Below, one piece after another: positions 1 to 12,448 of a stretch of DNA of 64,000 bases. The DNA is taken from contig CM032129.1 in NCBI GenBank assembly GCA_018894105.1, forward strand, positions 13,957,968-14,021,967. Reading direction: 5' to 3'. A model generated the notes under the pieces. It did not search any database and was not told where the DNA came from. It saw only the letters and a list, made by a program, of their open reading frames with translations. Every line of letters starts with the position of its first letter. Position 1 is the stretch's first letter. The position numbers and the translations under genes are program-made. The stretch is from Jacaranda mimosifolia. Its lineage: Eukaryota > Streptophyta > Magnoliopsida > Lamiales > Bignoniaceae.

Positions 1-254
1 TATATATATATGTATTTTTTTAAGGACAAAATAATTATTTAAAATATAATAAACTCAATCAAACACATGATATTAAATTATTAAAGATTTCAATATATCT
101 AATTTATATCACAATCTCTTTTATATAACAAAATAATAAATAATTTAATTTCACACAACCACCTACTATTACAATAGCTATTATTATCTAAATTTTAAAT
201 CAAACGTTTCGGGTTATCCTCTTTCCTTTCTCCTGCTCCTCTCTCTCTCTCTCG
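1..254 (+). promoter_or_regulatory. Upstream region and 5' leader of the RH50-type helicase gene
   Basis: This is AT-rich DNA ending in a pyrimidine-rich tract with a (CT)n run at about 239-253, directly before the ATG at 255. CT-rich leaders are common in plant 5' UTRs. A TATA-like stretch lies near 120-135, but I cannot fix a transcription start. The first eleven bases are part of a TA microsatellite. Confidence 0.4.
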
Positions 255-3200
255 ATGGCCAGTGTGCTGGAAATTTTCACTGTTTTCAGTTCATCAGTTT
301 CCATACTTTCCGGTCGCCGCCGGTCGCGGCTCGTCTGCGAGGCTGCTCCACAGATGTCCCCTCACCAAGGTTATCCTTTGCATCTTTTCCTCCTTTTCCC
401 TTTTCTTTTTCTTCTTAAATTACTCAATAGTGTCAAAGGTCTACTTTAGCGGTTGTTCTTTTCTAAATTAAGACGAAAATTTGCTTAAAAGGTTTCAGGT
501 TTCGGAGGTCATGATATGAACTTATCTTCTATTGAGAAAACAGCTAATTTTATTGATATTCAACATAATTTCTTGTTTTAGTTGGTGATGTTATATTTTT
601 CTCTATCAAACAAGGAAAGTTGGCTTTTTCAATTATAATTTTAGTACGCAATTCATTTTCACTTTTCTTAATGTTATAGCAAAAGGATGATTGAAATAGT
701 TTTCATTATATTAGGCATCATAAAATTGAGGCCTTACATTGGCGTAAGAAAAGCTCTAGTCAAAATCAAGTTTAAGCTTGTATGATTTCCCATTCCAAAG
801 TGCTAAATTATGCTTCTAAATGTTAATTCTGGTGGTGACCTATGCATGTGTTTTGGTGCCCCAGCTGGCGGTGCGGTGATGAGCGGGAGTTTTGGGAGGC
901 TTAAAGTGCAGAGAGTAAAAGATCTAGTTAAAGAAAGTTACAGGAAAAAGAAACAAGGCAGTGACCTTGAAGATGATCAACAGAAAGCAGAAAGCTCTCC
1001 TTCCCGTGTGCGGACTGTGTTATATGATGAGTCTGATCTCGTGGATGAACAGAAGGTTATCAATGTTCAGAAAGATACTTCAAAAGTCTTACAGTCTGAT
1101 ATTAAATCCATTGGACAAGTTGTTTCTTCTTCAGAATTTTCTGCTGCATCCTCGAAAGGATGGGGTAATGTAGAACCGGTTAACAACTATAGATCTAAGG
1201 TGGACGGTGTCTCAAAGAAAGGGCAGAAGTTAAAAGCAAATAGTGACTTTTTCAGCAAAAAGTCATTTAAGGAGTTGGGATGTAGCGACTATATTATAGA
1301 ATCTTTAAGGAACTTGCGGTATTTACGCCCTTCGCATATTCAGGTCAGCTAGTTGCTAAATTTTCACTCTTGATTCATCACCATTCACCACTCCATATCT
1401 ACAATGGGCTTCTTGATCAGACTAGTCTATAAAGATTACTTGCAGTTTCTTAAATGACGTAATTGTAATATTTCAAGATATTACATCTGCTTGGGACACT
1501 ACTTCATCCTAAGAATGCATACTGATTCAGGGACTGGCTCTTTTGCTAGCATTCTAGTATATAGTTCCTCTAATGCTTATGCTTGCATGTGAAACTTTTC
1601 CTATGTTTTCCCTAGTAGTTTGATTGATTTACTATGAATCTTAGAAACATAGATTCGTGTTTGTTTTGATTATTTCAAGTCAAAGCATTGTGCATTCTTT
1701 CTATTCAAGGAAATAAGGACTACTTGTGCCCTAATATGCTGCTAAAAAGTGGTTTTTATCTGGCTCATTCTCTTCTTTCTGTCACACTTCTATACTACTT
1801 CTAATAAAACAGGACTAATGGTGTCAGTGAATGTATTATAGACAAATACACTTTGGTGGAAAATGTCTGACTTCAGCTTCTGCATTTTGGTTTGGGGAAT
1901 ACTCGATGTATTTTGTGATATGAGGTTGTGGTATTGCAGGCTATGGCATTTGAGCCAATTATAGGTGGAAAGAGTTGTATACTGGCTGATCAGAGTGGAT
2001 CTGGTAAAACTTTGGCATATCTGATACCACTAGTACAGCGTCTTAGACAAGAAGAACTTGAAGGACTAGCCAAACCCGTGTCACAAAATCCTCGAGTTGT
2101 AATACTGGTCCCTACTTCTGAGTTGGCTTCTCAGGTCCGGTAATATGTTAAGGACATAATTGGACCATTTTATTATTTTTTATGTGTTTGATTGATTGGT
2201 TGTCCGGTAGTCTCTGTTTCACTTCTTTTTACTATATTGCTTTTCAGTAATGACAATTGCAATGCATGGTATTCTAAACAATGATTTTTCAGATATATTG
2301 GTTCTGTTTATTTGACATAGTCTGTAATACTCGACATCCTTGATCTAGTCAGCAGTTTTATAGAAGAGAATTTCAGATCTTGTTATTCGAGGACAGGAAA
2401 GATAAAGTAAAATGAAAAGAACAGCAGAAGTGCAAAATCTGATATGCTTATTTGTTTTGCTACTTCCCTTCCTTCTAAAGTCATAATGGAAGGTTTTGCG
2501 TTCTTTTCTGCAGTATGGTTCTTTGGTGCTTCTAAGTAACTACATATGGCTCATTTACTGCATTTTAATCCTGATCGATCAGTATGCTATTTGCATTTTC
2601 TCAAACATCTAAAATTACATTTTCAGGTTTTGAGTATTTGTCGATCGCTATCCAAAGCCGGTGTCCCCTTCCGCTCTATGGTTGCTACTGGTGGTTTTCG
2701 GCAGAGAACTCAATTGGAGAATCTTAAACAGGAAATAGATGTTCTAATTGCTACTCCTGGTCGGTTCATGTTTCTAGTTAAAGAGGGCTTCCTGCAGTTA
2801 ACAAATGTTAAAAGGTTCAGGTCTTCTGCTGCTGTTTTAGTGACTTTACAGTCAATGCTTAATTTGATATCTTACTTATGCTTTTCTATATAATTTTTTT
2901 AGTCAAATATTTAAACACAACTTAAACCGGATTCCGGATTATTAAATTAGCCAAAATTTGTAAACTTCAGACCTTCTGGTGATCTATAAATAAAGGTAAC
3001 ACAAGTAACCTTGCAGAAACTGTAGTTGTTGCTGAGCCTTTGTTATTAAATGGAAAGGCATTGGCTGAGGGATAATCTGTGCATAAGATGTTCTTATTGG
3101 ATTTATTTTGCAACCTAACTGGGTTGATGGTTGATTCTGGTTTTGCTTTCATCAGAGCCTTGTGCAATACCAGCCAGTCAAAAAGAGAATATAGCTAAAA

Positions 3201-6200
3201 TTGAGTTTTGAGTCAGCTTGGTTGGGAATTGGGTCTCTGAATACAACTTAGTAACTCAAAGTAGTTTATATCTTATACTCTTATGGACTGGCTCTTGGAT
3301 TAAGCGAAATATCAAAAAGAAAAAGAAAAGGAAATATAGCTGGGATTTTCTATACCCAGAATTTACTATAAAATTCAACTAAAGATCAATCTGCTGACTG
3401 ATGTTTTGGGTCATAGTAAAGATGTAAGGTAGTAAAGACAGGAGAAGAACAACACTCGACCTGTGCTCGGAAAAAATAACACATCTAAAAATAGCTTAGC
3501 ACCTTCAACTGAAAAGAGACGTCAACATATACGTATCTATACATAATATGTATATATATATATGTGTGTGTGTGTGTGTTTAAAAATTGACTCATCTTAA
3601 TTTTCATAATTCAACTTTTTTCGTTGAATTTTACCCAATTGTTTATTATATCCTTTAAATATGTATTGCCTAATGTTATTAAATTGTCTCCTTTTCTTTG
3701 ACAGAATAATTTATTAATTAACCATTAAACTTGTTATTGTGGAGGGGGATATGATGGATTAACTTAACTCTGAATCTCGAAATATGTATGCATTCCACTC
3801 TGCTGCGATTTTGTATCTTCAAATATGCCTCCTTGTTAGATATCTAAGAGGGTTATTATCTCTTACTCTCCTTAAATATCTTTTCGGAAAACAAGTCTCA
3901 TTTTCAAAACATTATGAACCTGGGGGCCCATTCTGCGGAACTCATGTGTTATATTGTCTTGCAACAAGCAATTTACTCTCATCTTCCATTCGTTTATATC
4001 CACTCTTATCTGTTTGTTACCAACAGTTGAAGTTTTAAGATCTATATCTCTTAGGATATGTAATATAGTTCTCTCGTTCAGAGTTTTATTTCTCAAACAT
4101 GCAAATCGTTGACCAATTATTTAATACCTTAAACTGGACCAATAGAAATGAGGTTAATGGTCACTAGTTCAACCATTTGCCATGTATCCTCAGATGTGTT
4201 GAACCCTGTTGCTTTAATTGTGTTTATGCATATATTCTATAGTTTCACAAAAAAGCATGATTCCATGCAATTTGAATCGATCTCAATTGATTCCTCGTTA
4301 CTGCTCAAAGTAGCAGTAATAGGTAGGGATGATAGGATTTGATCCCATGACATTTTGTACCCAAACAACGCACTACCAAGCTGCACCACATCCCTTAAAT
4401 TGTTCTATAGTGTCGTTGTAGAGAATTCCTATCTGGTTTTCCACATCCATAATTAATTATTAAAAGTAGGTAAGTTAAAAATGAGGTAAGAGAAATAAAA
4501 ACGAATCTGCAAATTTTGCTTTTATTTGCAGATGGAGATTTATTGAACATGAACAACCAATAAAGTAGTTATGAAACAAGTTCAACATATGAAATGAAAT
4601 GTGAACAAGTTTGATGGTCTTCACATTTTGAGTGCTCTTTAAAGTTAACGTGTTTCTGACTTAACCTTAGCCAGGAAGGAGACTGAGCTGGATATTTTGG
4701 CTGTATGACCATTTGGTTAGGTTGAAATTTTACTCACAAGTCATGGTCTACTTGGGTGTCTTGAGAACACTCAATGAATTGTTTCTCTTCCTTGCTTTCT
4801 CTGTGCACATCTGGAAATCGAGAAGATATACGAGTGTCGTGTTTGGCTTCTTTTCATGTTTTTCTTCTTCAAAATGGGACATTTTATCGTGACTTGCCAA
4901 ATTATCTTTTAATTCTTATGCTTCAGTGCCATACTGGATGAGGTTGATATACTCTACAATGATGAAGATTTTGAGCTTGCATTACAAATTTTGGTCAACT
5001 CGGCACCTGTCACAGCCCAATATTTATTTGTAACTGCCACATTACCTGTCGAGATATACAACAAACTAGTTGAAGTTTTCCCTGATTGTGAGGTTATAAT
5101 GGGTCCTGGTATGCATCGGACAAGCCCCAGGCTGGAGGAGGTATTTATATTTTTACATTTTCTTTTGTGTTTTATATTGGTAAAGTGTGTAAGAATGAGA
5201 ATTATTCAGCTTATGTTTCATCAAGGACAATCTCACTCTGTCTGAAAACAAATCTACCAAAAATAGACTTAGGCAAAGCAGCGTAAATTGAACAATTAGT
5301 CATTGAATTCTTTTATGGAAACTTGGAGAAGAAAATAAAGGAAAAAATATTAGATGTTTTTTTAAGTTCTGTGATCGAATTGGGATCATCATTTGCAAAT
5401 ATCCCATTTCAAAGTAGGTTGACTCTTATCTCCTTGTGTGTTACTAGTTTGTTGCTGAAAAGTTGTACAATTGTGTGGTTGCATTTCTCTCTTTGACAAA
5501 GTGAAATTGAGCTAAAATTCTTAACCCGTTAAATTGCTTATATTTCTTAGTTAACACTTGCCTTTGGACCCTAGAACAATATGACACAGGTGGTTGCTTA
5601 GATGTGTTTCTTTCATCTCACTCCTTATAAAGTGGCTATAGATATGAGTTCATGCCTCCTGCTTCTAAAATGAATATAGCTAGGTTCAAAAGGGGATGTC
5701 AGTCCCTGAATTTTCAATGCTAAGCAACAAACATTTCTGTAATTTGTGTGGTATCAGGCAGTTGACAGAAGATGTGAATTTTGCAATATGATCTAGTCTT
5801 TCTACATCAATTATCCAGAAAGATAGCTGCACTAGAATGATTGTGTCGTCTAGAGTCTTTATTCGTTACTTCATTCTTTCCTCATGCTCCAATGTATCTG
5901 GTTTCATTATATTGTCACTCGTAGACTCCAGATCTATTTCATCTACTTAAAAGTAATATTCAAATTTGACAATATAAAATGCTACAGAGACCAGAGTTTT
6001 TTGCCTATTTTTGTGAATGAATGAGTGGATTTTTCTTCTTTCTGATTAGATTTAGTATTTAGATTCTCATAGATTGCAGTGGAGACAACAAAACCGAAAG
6101 AACACCTGATACAGCTTTTGTCAACAAGAAAAATGCTCTTCTGCGACTTGCTGAAGAAAGTCCAGTGACAAAGACAATTGTGTTCTGTAACAAGGTAAGG

Positions 6201-6870
6201 ATCAAGATCCTATGGGCAGCAACAGTTTGTCTCTTTTGTACAGTATTTCTTATTGAGCTTTTGATCTGAGTTGGCTGTTTCTTCACCATATGCAGATTGA
6301 AACATGCAGAAAAGTTGAAAATGCATTAAAACGCTTTGATCGAAAAGAAATTTGTACAAGAGTTTTACCATTCCATGCTGCTTTAGAACAAGAATCAAGG
6401 CTCGCAAACATAGAAGAATTTCATAGATTTCCATCGAAGAACATATCCATGTTCTTGGTTTGCACAGACAGGTATGATGTGCTTTCTTTCTCCCTTCTGG
6501 TTACCCCCAAACCTTGCAACTTCCGCTGTATATAATTCGTGATATATATATATATATATATGCGTTCGCATCTCAATTTCGAGTTGATGAAAATATTAAA
6601 AGATATGACATATGAGTCCTCATATTTTGCAGAGCATCCCGAGGAATTGACTTTGCAGGTGTAGATCATGTGGTGCTCTTTGATTTTCCCCGGGATCCAA
6701 GTGAATACGTACGTCGTGTTGGAAGAACAGCCCGAGGTGCTGGAGGCAATGGGAAAGCCTTTGTTTTTGCTGTTGGTAAGCAAGTTTCTCTTGCAAGGAG
6801 GATTATTGAGAGAAATCAAAAAGGGCACCCATTGCATGACGTGCCATCTGCTTATGAGGTGATGAGGTGA
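255..6870 (+). CDS. RH50: DEAD-box ATP-dependent RNA helicase, RH50-like, chloroplast-targeted (8 exons)
   Basis: Exons joined by GT-AG introns with matching phases: 255-369, 865-1343, 1940-2134, 2627-2814, 4927-5140, 6063-6194, 6296-6471, 6633-6870 (578 aa). The N-terminus is Ser/Arg-rich and begins [14 protein letters not shown], like a plastid transit peptide. Domains in order: Q motif ending RPSHIQ (to ~198), motif I GSGKT (~218-222), Ia PTSELAS, Ib TPGR, motif II DEVD (330-333), motif III VTAT (361-364), motif V around ASRGID (501-506), motif [11 protein letters not shown] (527-535). Arabidopsis RH50 (At3g06980), the closest protein I recognise, has the same DEVD and VTAT variants and the same C-terminal HDVPNAYE-type ending (here HDVPSAYE). 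Known role of that family: ATP-dependent RNA remodelling in the chloroplast nucleoid and 23S-4.5S rRNA maturation. Intron 4 (2815-4926) is unusually long, about 2.1 kb. An in-frame ATG at 810 lies in intron 1 and is not the start. The family is secure; small splice shifts are possible. Confidence 0.93.
3549..3579. repeat. Compound (TA)n(TG)n microsatellite in RH50 intron 4
   Basis: A run of about seven TA units passes directly into about eight TG units inside the long fourth intron. It is a simple-sequence repeat with no coding meaning. Similar short TG or TA runs occur at 6541-6562 (intron 7) and 7830-7847 (downstream flank). Confidence 0.9.
4325..4395 (-). pseudogene. trnP-UGG: Plastid-type trnP(UGG) pseudogene in nuclear DNA (NUPT)
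   Basis: Read on the minus strand this starts AGGGATGTGGTGCAGCTTGG and ends ATCCTATCATCCCT. It matches chloroplast tRNA-Pro(UGG) as I remember it, including the GGGTACAAAATGTCA core and the acceptor arms. Differences from the plastid gene are mostly C-to-T or G-to-A changes, plus loss of one T in each of two T runs, as expected of organelle DNA decaying in the nucleus. Flanking sequence (about 4260-4324 and 4396-4470) also looks like plastid spacer, so the insert is probably longer than the tRNA. It lies antisense within RH50 intron 4 and should not be a working nuclear tRNA. A mitochondrial origin, from a plastid-derived trnP, is the alternative. Confidence 0.72.
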
Positions 6871-9800
6871 CCAGCTTTGTCGAGGTGGAAAATAGCTTGT
6901 GAGTCCCGTTTTCTATTTTGAAGAAATTCAATTGAATTTTCATCCTCCAGGGTTTTCATGGTTTGCATGACCTTTTCTTTTTGATGGGGTTAGTGCATAG
7001 GGTAACAAGGTTTTTTCCATCATGAGAAAGTTATGTACGTAGTTCTTTATGCCAAATCTTGTGAATTGCCTACACTGTAGGAAACAATATTAAGAAATAA
7101 TTTTGATTTGATTGCATGTAGTTTGTTAAAGCTTCTCCAGAATGCCCTCACAACTCTTGCCTTGGGTTCCTGCAGTCTTTTAGAAACTCAAACCTCTTAT
7201 CTTTTAAAGAATTCCCTTCCACAACCCCCACTCCCCTCCCACCCCAAAAAATGGAAAAAAAAATGAAAAAATAGAAGACCCAACTTCTTTTGTTGTTATT
7301 TCCATAATTAAGATTGAAAATTCATGTATGCTGTTGGATGTGTCAGTTCATTCCTAAAGAATACCATCTGGAATGACCACTCTCTCTCTTTGTGTACACA
7401 CACACAGGCACATGCAAACCACGCACACATACATATATCATGCATAAAGAAGAATGTTTTCTGACAGTGCATCTTACATGTTTGTGATGGTTATACAATA
7501 CAAACTTACATGCTTCCTTGCTCAACAGAAAGTTATAAACTTATATTTGCACCAGTAGCTTTGGTATGACAAAACACTCAATACGTTATGGAGCTGTTAT
7601 AAAGAGGAGAGGCTTCTACATCTGATTATGTTGTCCTGTTTGGTGCAGTTGTCTTTGGTATTTAAATGGCTGTTTCCTATTTTGGCCATTTTGTGAGGTT
7701 CCTCAAGAAAATCATCATACAGTAGTGGTGAAGGACGTGCTGATTTCAACTTAAAGGAAGACTCTTTAATAGTTCAACTATCTACCTTAAAAGTATGCTG
7801 ACCCACCGTCCCTCCCCACTTTCTTTACTTGTGTGTGTGTGTGTGTGGGGTTCAGAGAGCTGCATATTTGCACATATTTATTTTTCTTCTTTTTCCTTTC
7901 ATCCATTCAATTTTTTCAGCTATGCTATTGGTCTAGAGACTAAATCACAAAATGACGTGTTTTTAATTGTTTTCTGAGAGCAGCCAGTTCCTTCATTCAC
8001 CGTCCAAGTTTGCCTGTGATGTCGTCACCTAATCTACCTTACTAGTTACAGTCATCTTGTTATTATTTTTAAATAAAGTAGTTTCAATCAAATGTAACAT
8101 TAGCGGTGATCTTTGCTTATCCATGAATGTGATAGAATGCATTCCAGAAAGAAAAAGGGGGGGAAAAGGGTAGAAAGAGAAAAGAGAACTTGGTATGTTA
8201 TTAGTTTGGACAGATAACATTTATAATATTGGCTTTTTTTAAAATTTTTGCTAGGAAATTGTTGAGCACAACTTCATTAGAGTATGTAAGGTTTAGAACG
8301 CCATAGTAAAAACTGACATCATTCACGGATAATCAGACTATTAGTGTTTCGTGGACAAGGCTCCCCTTAGTGTGTATACATAATACATGTCATAACCCAC
8401 TGTGTTTTCACTCCTATTGCATGAATCACAGAGCTCATAATATGGATAAATTAGATTGATTACATAAGATTGCGTGTCATTGCTGAAATTTGAGTATGAA
8501 TTTTGTTATGACAAATTCAAATATCTAATTGAACATTTGTGCTGAATATTCTTAGTCAAAACGTTGGAGTCATATGAAGTGATCCAAGAATCTATTCACT
8601 GTTACAAGAAATCCACTAAAAATATCATTTGCTGATACTGCATTTTGGTTTTCTAACTGCATTGTACCCAGCGGCCACAATTGTTACTAGCTCATTCTCT
8701 TTCCTACTCGTACTTTTTATTTTCTTCCTCTCCATTATGCATGCATTCTTTTTCTAATGAAAATCAACCTGTTTTAAATGTTAGAGATCCTTCTTCAGTG
8801 TTGATTAAATCTTATTTTCACGTATCGAAGTTGCGAAAAACACACTCAGCATTGTGCCTTGTCTGGTGACTCCTACCCTGTCTTGCTGCTTCTTCACAAT
8901 TGCCACTTGGGTGGCAGACACTGGAATATGTCTTGTTTGTTATTTTGTTACTAAGTTGTGGTTTAATGTTAGAGATTCATATCAGGTGTTAGTCGCGTTA
9001 ACTTTTGATAGCTCTGATATGTTGCAGGTGTTTGTTAACACGGTTGATATAGTGTAACCTAAGTGTACAAGTAATGCAGTGCTTGCACAAAGAATATAAC
9101 TTCGTATAAGATGATTAAACACAGGAGAAAATGAAAATAAGCTGCCTGAAATTACAGAAGATATCAGTAGATAAAAACTGGAGTCACTTAAGCAGCAACC
9201 AGACCTCTTAGTAAGAACAAAACCTAACAGGTTAGATCCCAACCAAAATGCTGAAGTTAATCATGTACAGTACCAACTAGCTTTTGACTCGGGCTGCTTT
9301 AGAGCTGCATCATGTTTGCTCACTGTTTCTTTTTACCACCTTCCTGCATATTGCAGTTACTTCCAAGTACCATGAGTTGAAAAGTTATTGTGTCAATATT
9401 CAACCAGGTCATCCATGAGCAGTCCCAATATGATGGTCATCTGCTAACCGATTCTAGGTTATAAAATTTCTTTTGGTGTCTCCCACTTTTAGGAGTTACC
9501 TATCTACCATCTGAAGCTGTCTTGTTACAAAATGTACACCATAAAGTTTCCTTCTACATGTTATTTTTTCCTTTGTTTCCCTTTTAATGCTCAAAGTCTT
9601 AAAATGTGTGGTGTCTTCAAAATCATTGGGAAAAGCTTCCCTGAAACTTTAACTGCTACCATGTTTTATTAAAGACACTGATTATTGGATTCTGCAGAGG
9701 TATAGAAATAGTTTTAGGCAGTGAAGCATCTTGGATGATTGGACTAGGTGCTCTCTTGTTAATGCTAGTCAGTCTGCATATTTGTGATTCTGTCTGTCAG

Positions 9801-12448
9801 TTTGCTTGCTGGAACCTCACTTCACTGTATAGAACTAAGACTAATTCACTTTCTTCATATCTGCAGCCGTCTATGACCGGGAGATGCCAATATGGGGATG
9901 CCTGGAGGTAAAATTTGAAACTTACTCACACATGTTCTTTGAAGTTTGCTTCTGCACCTAACCAACAGAACATGTTTCTTTCCATTTAAAAAAAAAAAAT
10001 GAAAAAGAAAAACAGAACATGTTTCTGAGTACGACATGGGGCTCAATGAGCATCAAAGCTCAACAACAGCTTGTTGATGATGCAAGATTTTTTGGTTTCA
10101 CTTACTGGAAGCATCATATCCTGCTGTTAATATGATCTAGGTTTAGAAGGCATCCATTTTGATCACTCTTGAGATCTCTTTAGTAATTCACCAATTCTTG
10201 TATGCATACAGCCTCTCTACACTTCGCATTGTGTTTAAGCGTTGTATCTCAGTCTGTTTTGGCTTCTCCTTTAATTAACTGTATGCAATGCCTTACCTTA
10301 AAAAGAGAACTGCTATTTCACTTTTATTCCAGATAAAATTTACAGGGCAAGGATCCTTTTGGTGTCAAACAATAGGATGGGTGCCTACACATTTAAAACA
10401 AGCAAACCTAATTGTGTGGCAAAACAGGTTGACGATTGCAATGGGAAGTCCTGTCTTCTAAATTCTAACCACTAGTCTGACGAACTGCATCTGTTGTTGC
10501 ATGGAATATGGCCCATGAATCCAGTACCACATTGACGCCCTAATTCTTCTACAGCCATAGCCATGAATCATGATGCTAGCGGTATCGCAACTTGCAAAAA
10601 TGAACTAGAGAAAAACAAAAAAATAAAGGAAACATTTCAAGAAGTAACATTCAATAATTCTATCTGGAATTCTGTATCATGAGCGTATAAAGCTTCCATG
10701 TTTGAAACCCCTTGTATTTTGATGGCTCAGCAAGCATCTTTTCCTTTTTAACTCCTTCAGAAGTCTGAGCCAAGTAGTCTCCTTTCCCTTTTTATCTGCT
10801 AAACATAAAGCAGACAAAATTATTCAATATATGGAAAACATGGATATTGAACAAGGAAATTGACAATAAAGTGCGTCTGGTATGGTGGGGTTACATTTCT
10901 TGAGGCTGATGGTTAGAGCTGAAGGAATGTTGAAGAATAATGGTTAATAATATTAATTTCCCCTTTACATATACTAACCCAGCGGGCAAATTTCATCCAG
11001 CAGCAGAATAATGTGCAAGCAACAGCATTAAAAGACAATATGAGGAATGCCTTGTAATTAAACAAGGAAGAACTGGCAGTCAAAGCTATCAGTAGCTGAG
11101 AGAATATAGGCTTGAAAAAATGCAATAACTGCATGTGCAGGATAGATCCTGAAGCAATACCAGCACTTTGCCCTGCAACGAAAATGTCTTTCATGAAAAA
11201 TGACCTCTTTTTTAAGGCAAGAAGCAAATGCCATTTAGCTCATCTATCACTTCACATGAGTTGTCTTGGCACTACTTTTATATAGAGAGAGAGTGTGTGT
11301 GTGAACTACCTACATGATTAAAGGAAACAACGTGGTAACAGCTATAAAACTAGTTCTGTTTTCATTCATGATAATGGAAGTTTTCAATTGTCCGGTAATG
11401 TTAGGATTCTGAAACAAAGCAACACAAATTTCATGGTGCCTTGAATAGATGGGCACTATATGCAATTTTAACCTGCTAAGAGTAATATAGTAGGATGGTC
11501 TCCATATACTGCAATACTGATCCCACTTAGAACTCACACAAGGAAATGCTGCATTGATAGGAAAGTATTATCTGGAAACTAGGTTATATTCATCCTCACA
11601 AAATCCAGCACTTAATATCCCATGTCTCCAATCAAGGGTGGCATATATTCTGCAAGGTTGTGAGGAAACAAGAGAAATGAGAAAGGAAATAAAAAGATCA
11701 CAATGCATGAACAATCACACCCATTACAACACTTGAAGTCACTCCAAATATATAATGTAGATTCTAGTGGTTTCAAGAATTATATTTTTTCTATGCTAGA
11801 GCAAAAATGCAAAAAAACTCTCAAGTTCAAGGTGATCAGAGCGTAAATCAAATAAGCAGCAAACTTACAACAAATACAACAGACTCACGTTATAAAATTC
11901 TGTCAACTGCAGGCCACAGGCCATACAACATGCTTTGAATTCTTTCACACAATCTATCGCAATTACTCTTCTTAAAAAGCAACATAACCAACCCTTACAC
12001 AAGCAAATAACTCATGAATAAGGCCAGAAGTTGAGAACAGTAGCCAGTCAATTGAAGAAGCCTTTACCTTATTTTATCAGGGAAACAAAAAGGTAGAAGA
12101 AATTTCTAGTCCTATAGCATAAGACACTACAAAAATTTTCTGGTATTTTCTTGTGCATCAAAACTTTAAATAGTTTGAATTTACAAAACTTACAGTCGGG
12201 GGATGAGTAGCTGGTTCCTTGCAGATGATTTTTTTGCTTGAGATGGCAGCCCAAATTAATAGTGTGTTTGATGCAGTTGAACTAATCTCAACAGCTTTAA
12301 ATAATACTCCAGCGAACATTAGGAACCACAGTTGTTGGCAGGTTACTTCCACCTTCTCATCAAAACAAGCAGTTTGGATTTGTGACTTCGGGTAACCCAG
12401 GAAATTCTCATATCAACACACCAAAAGATCTTCATGCACAGACTTAGA
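6871..12448. other. Intergenic region between RH50 and PPR genes, no convincing coding sequence
   Basis: The first few hundred bases are presumably RH50 3' UTR, and the last few hundred the PPR 3' UTR read on the minus strand. The rest is T-rich DNA with short open frames lacking codon bias or recognisable domains. Two minus-strand frames are hydrophobic (10913-11227 and about 12180-12380) and could be spliced 3'-UTR or lost-gene remnants; I do not call them genes. Simple repeats occur at 7395-7407 (CA), 7830-7847 (GT) and 11285-11302 (AG/GT). Confidence 0.5.

Noticed and set aside
810..1352. Open frame starting at ATG 810 as an independent gene
   Set aside because: It is RH50 exon 2 read into intron 1. 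The phase-matched donor at 370 and acceptor before 865 join it to the ATG at 255.
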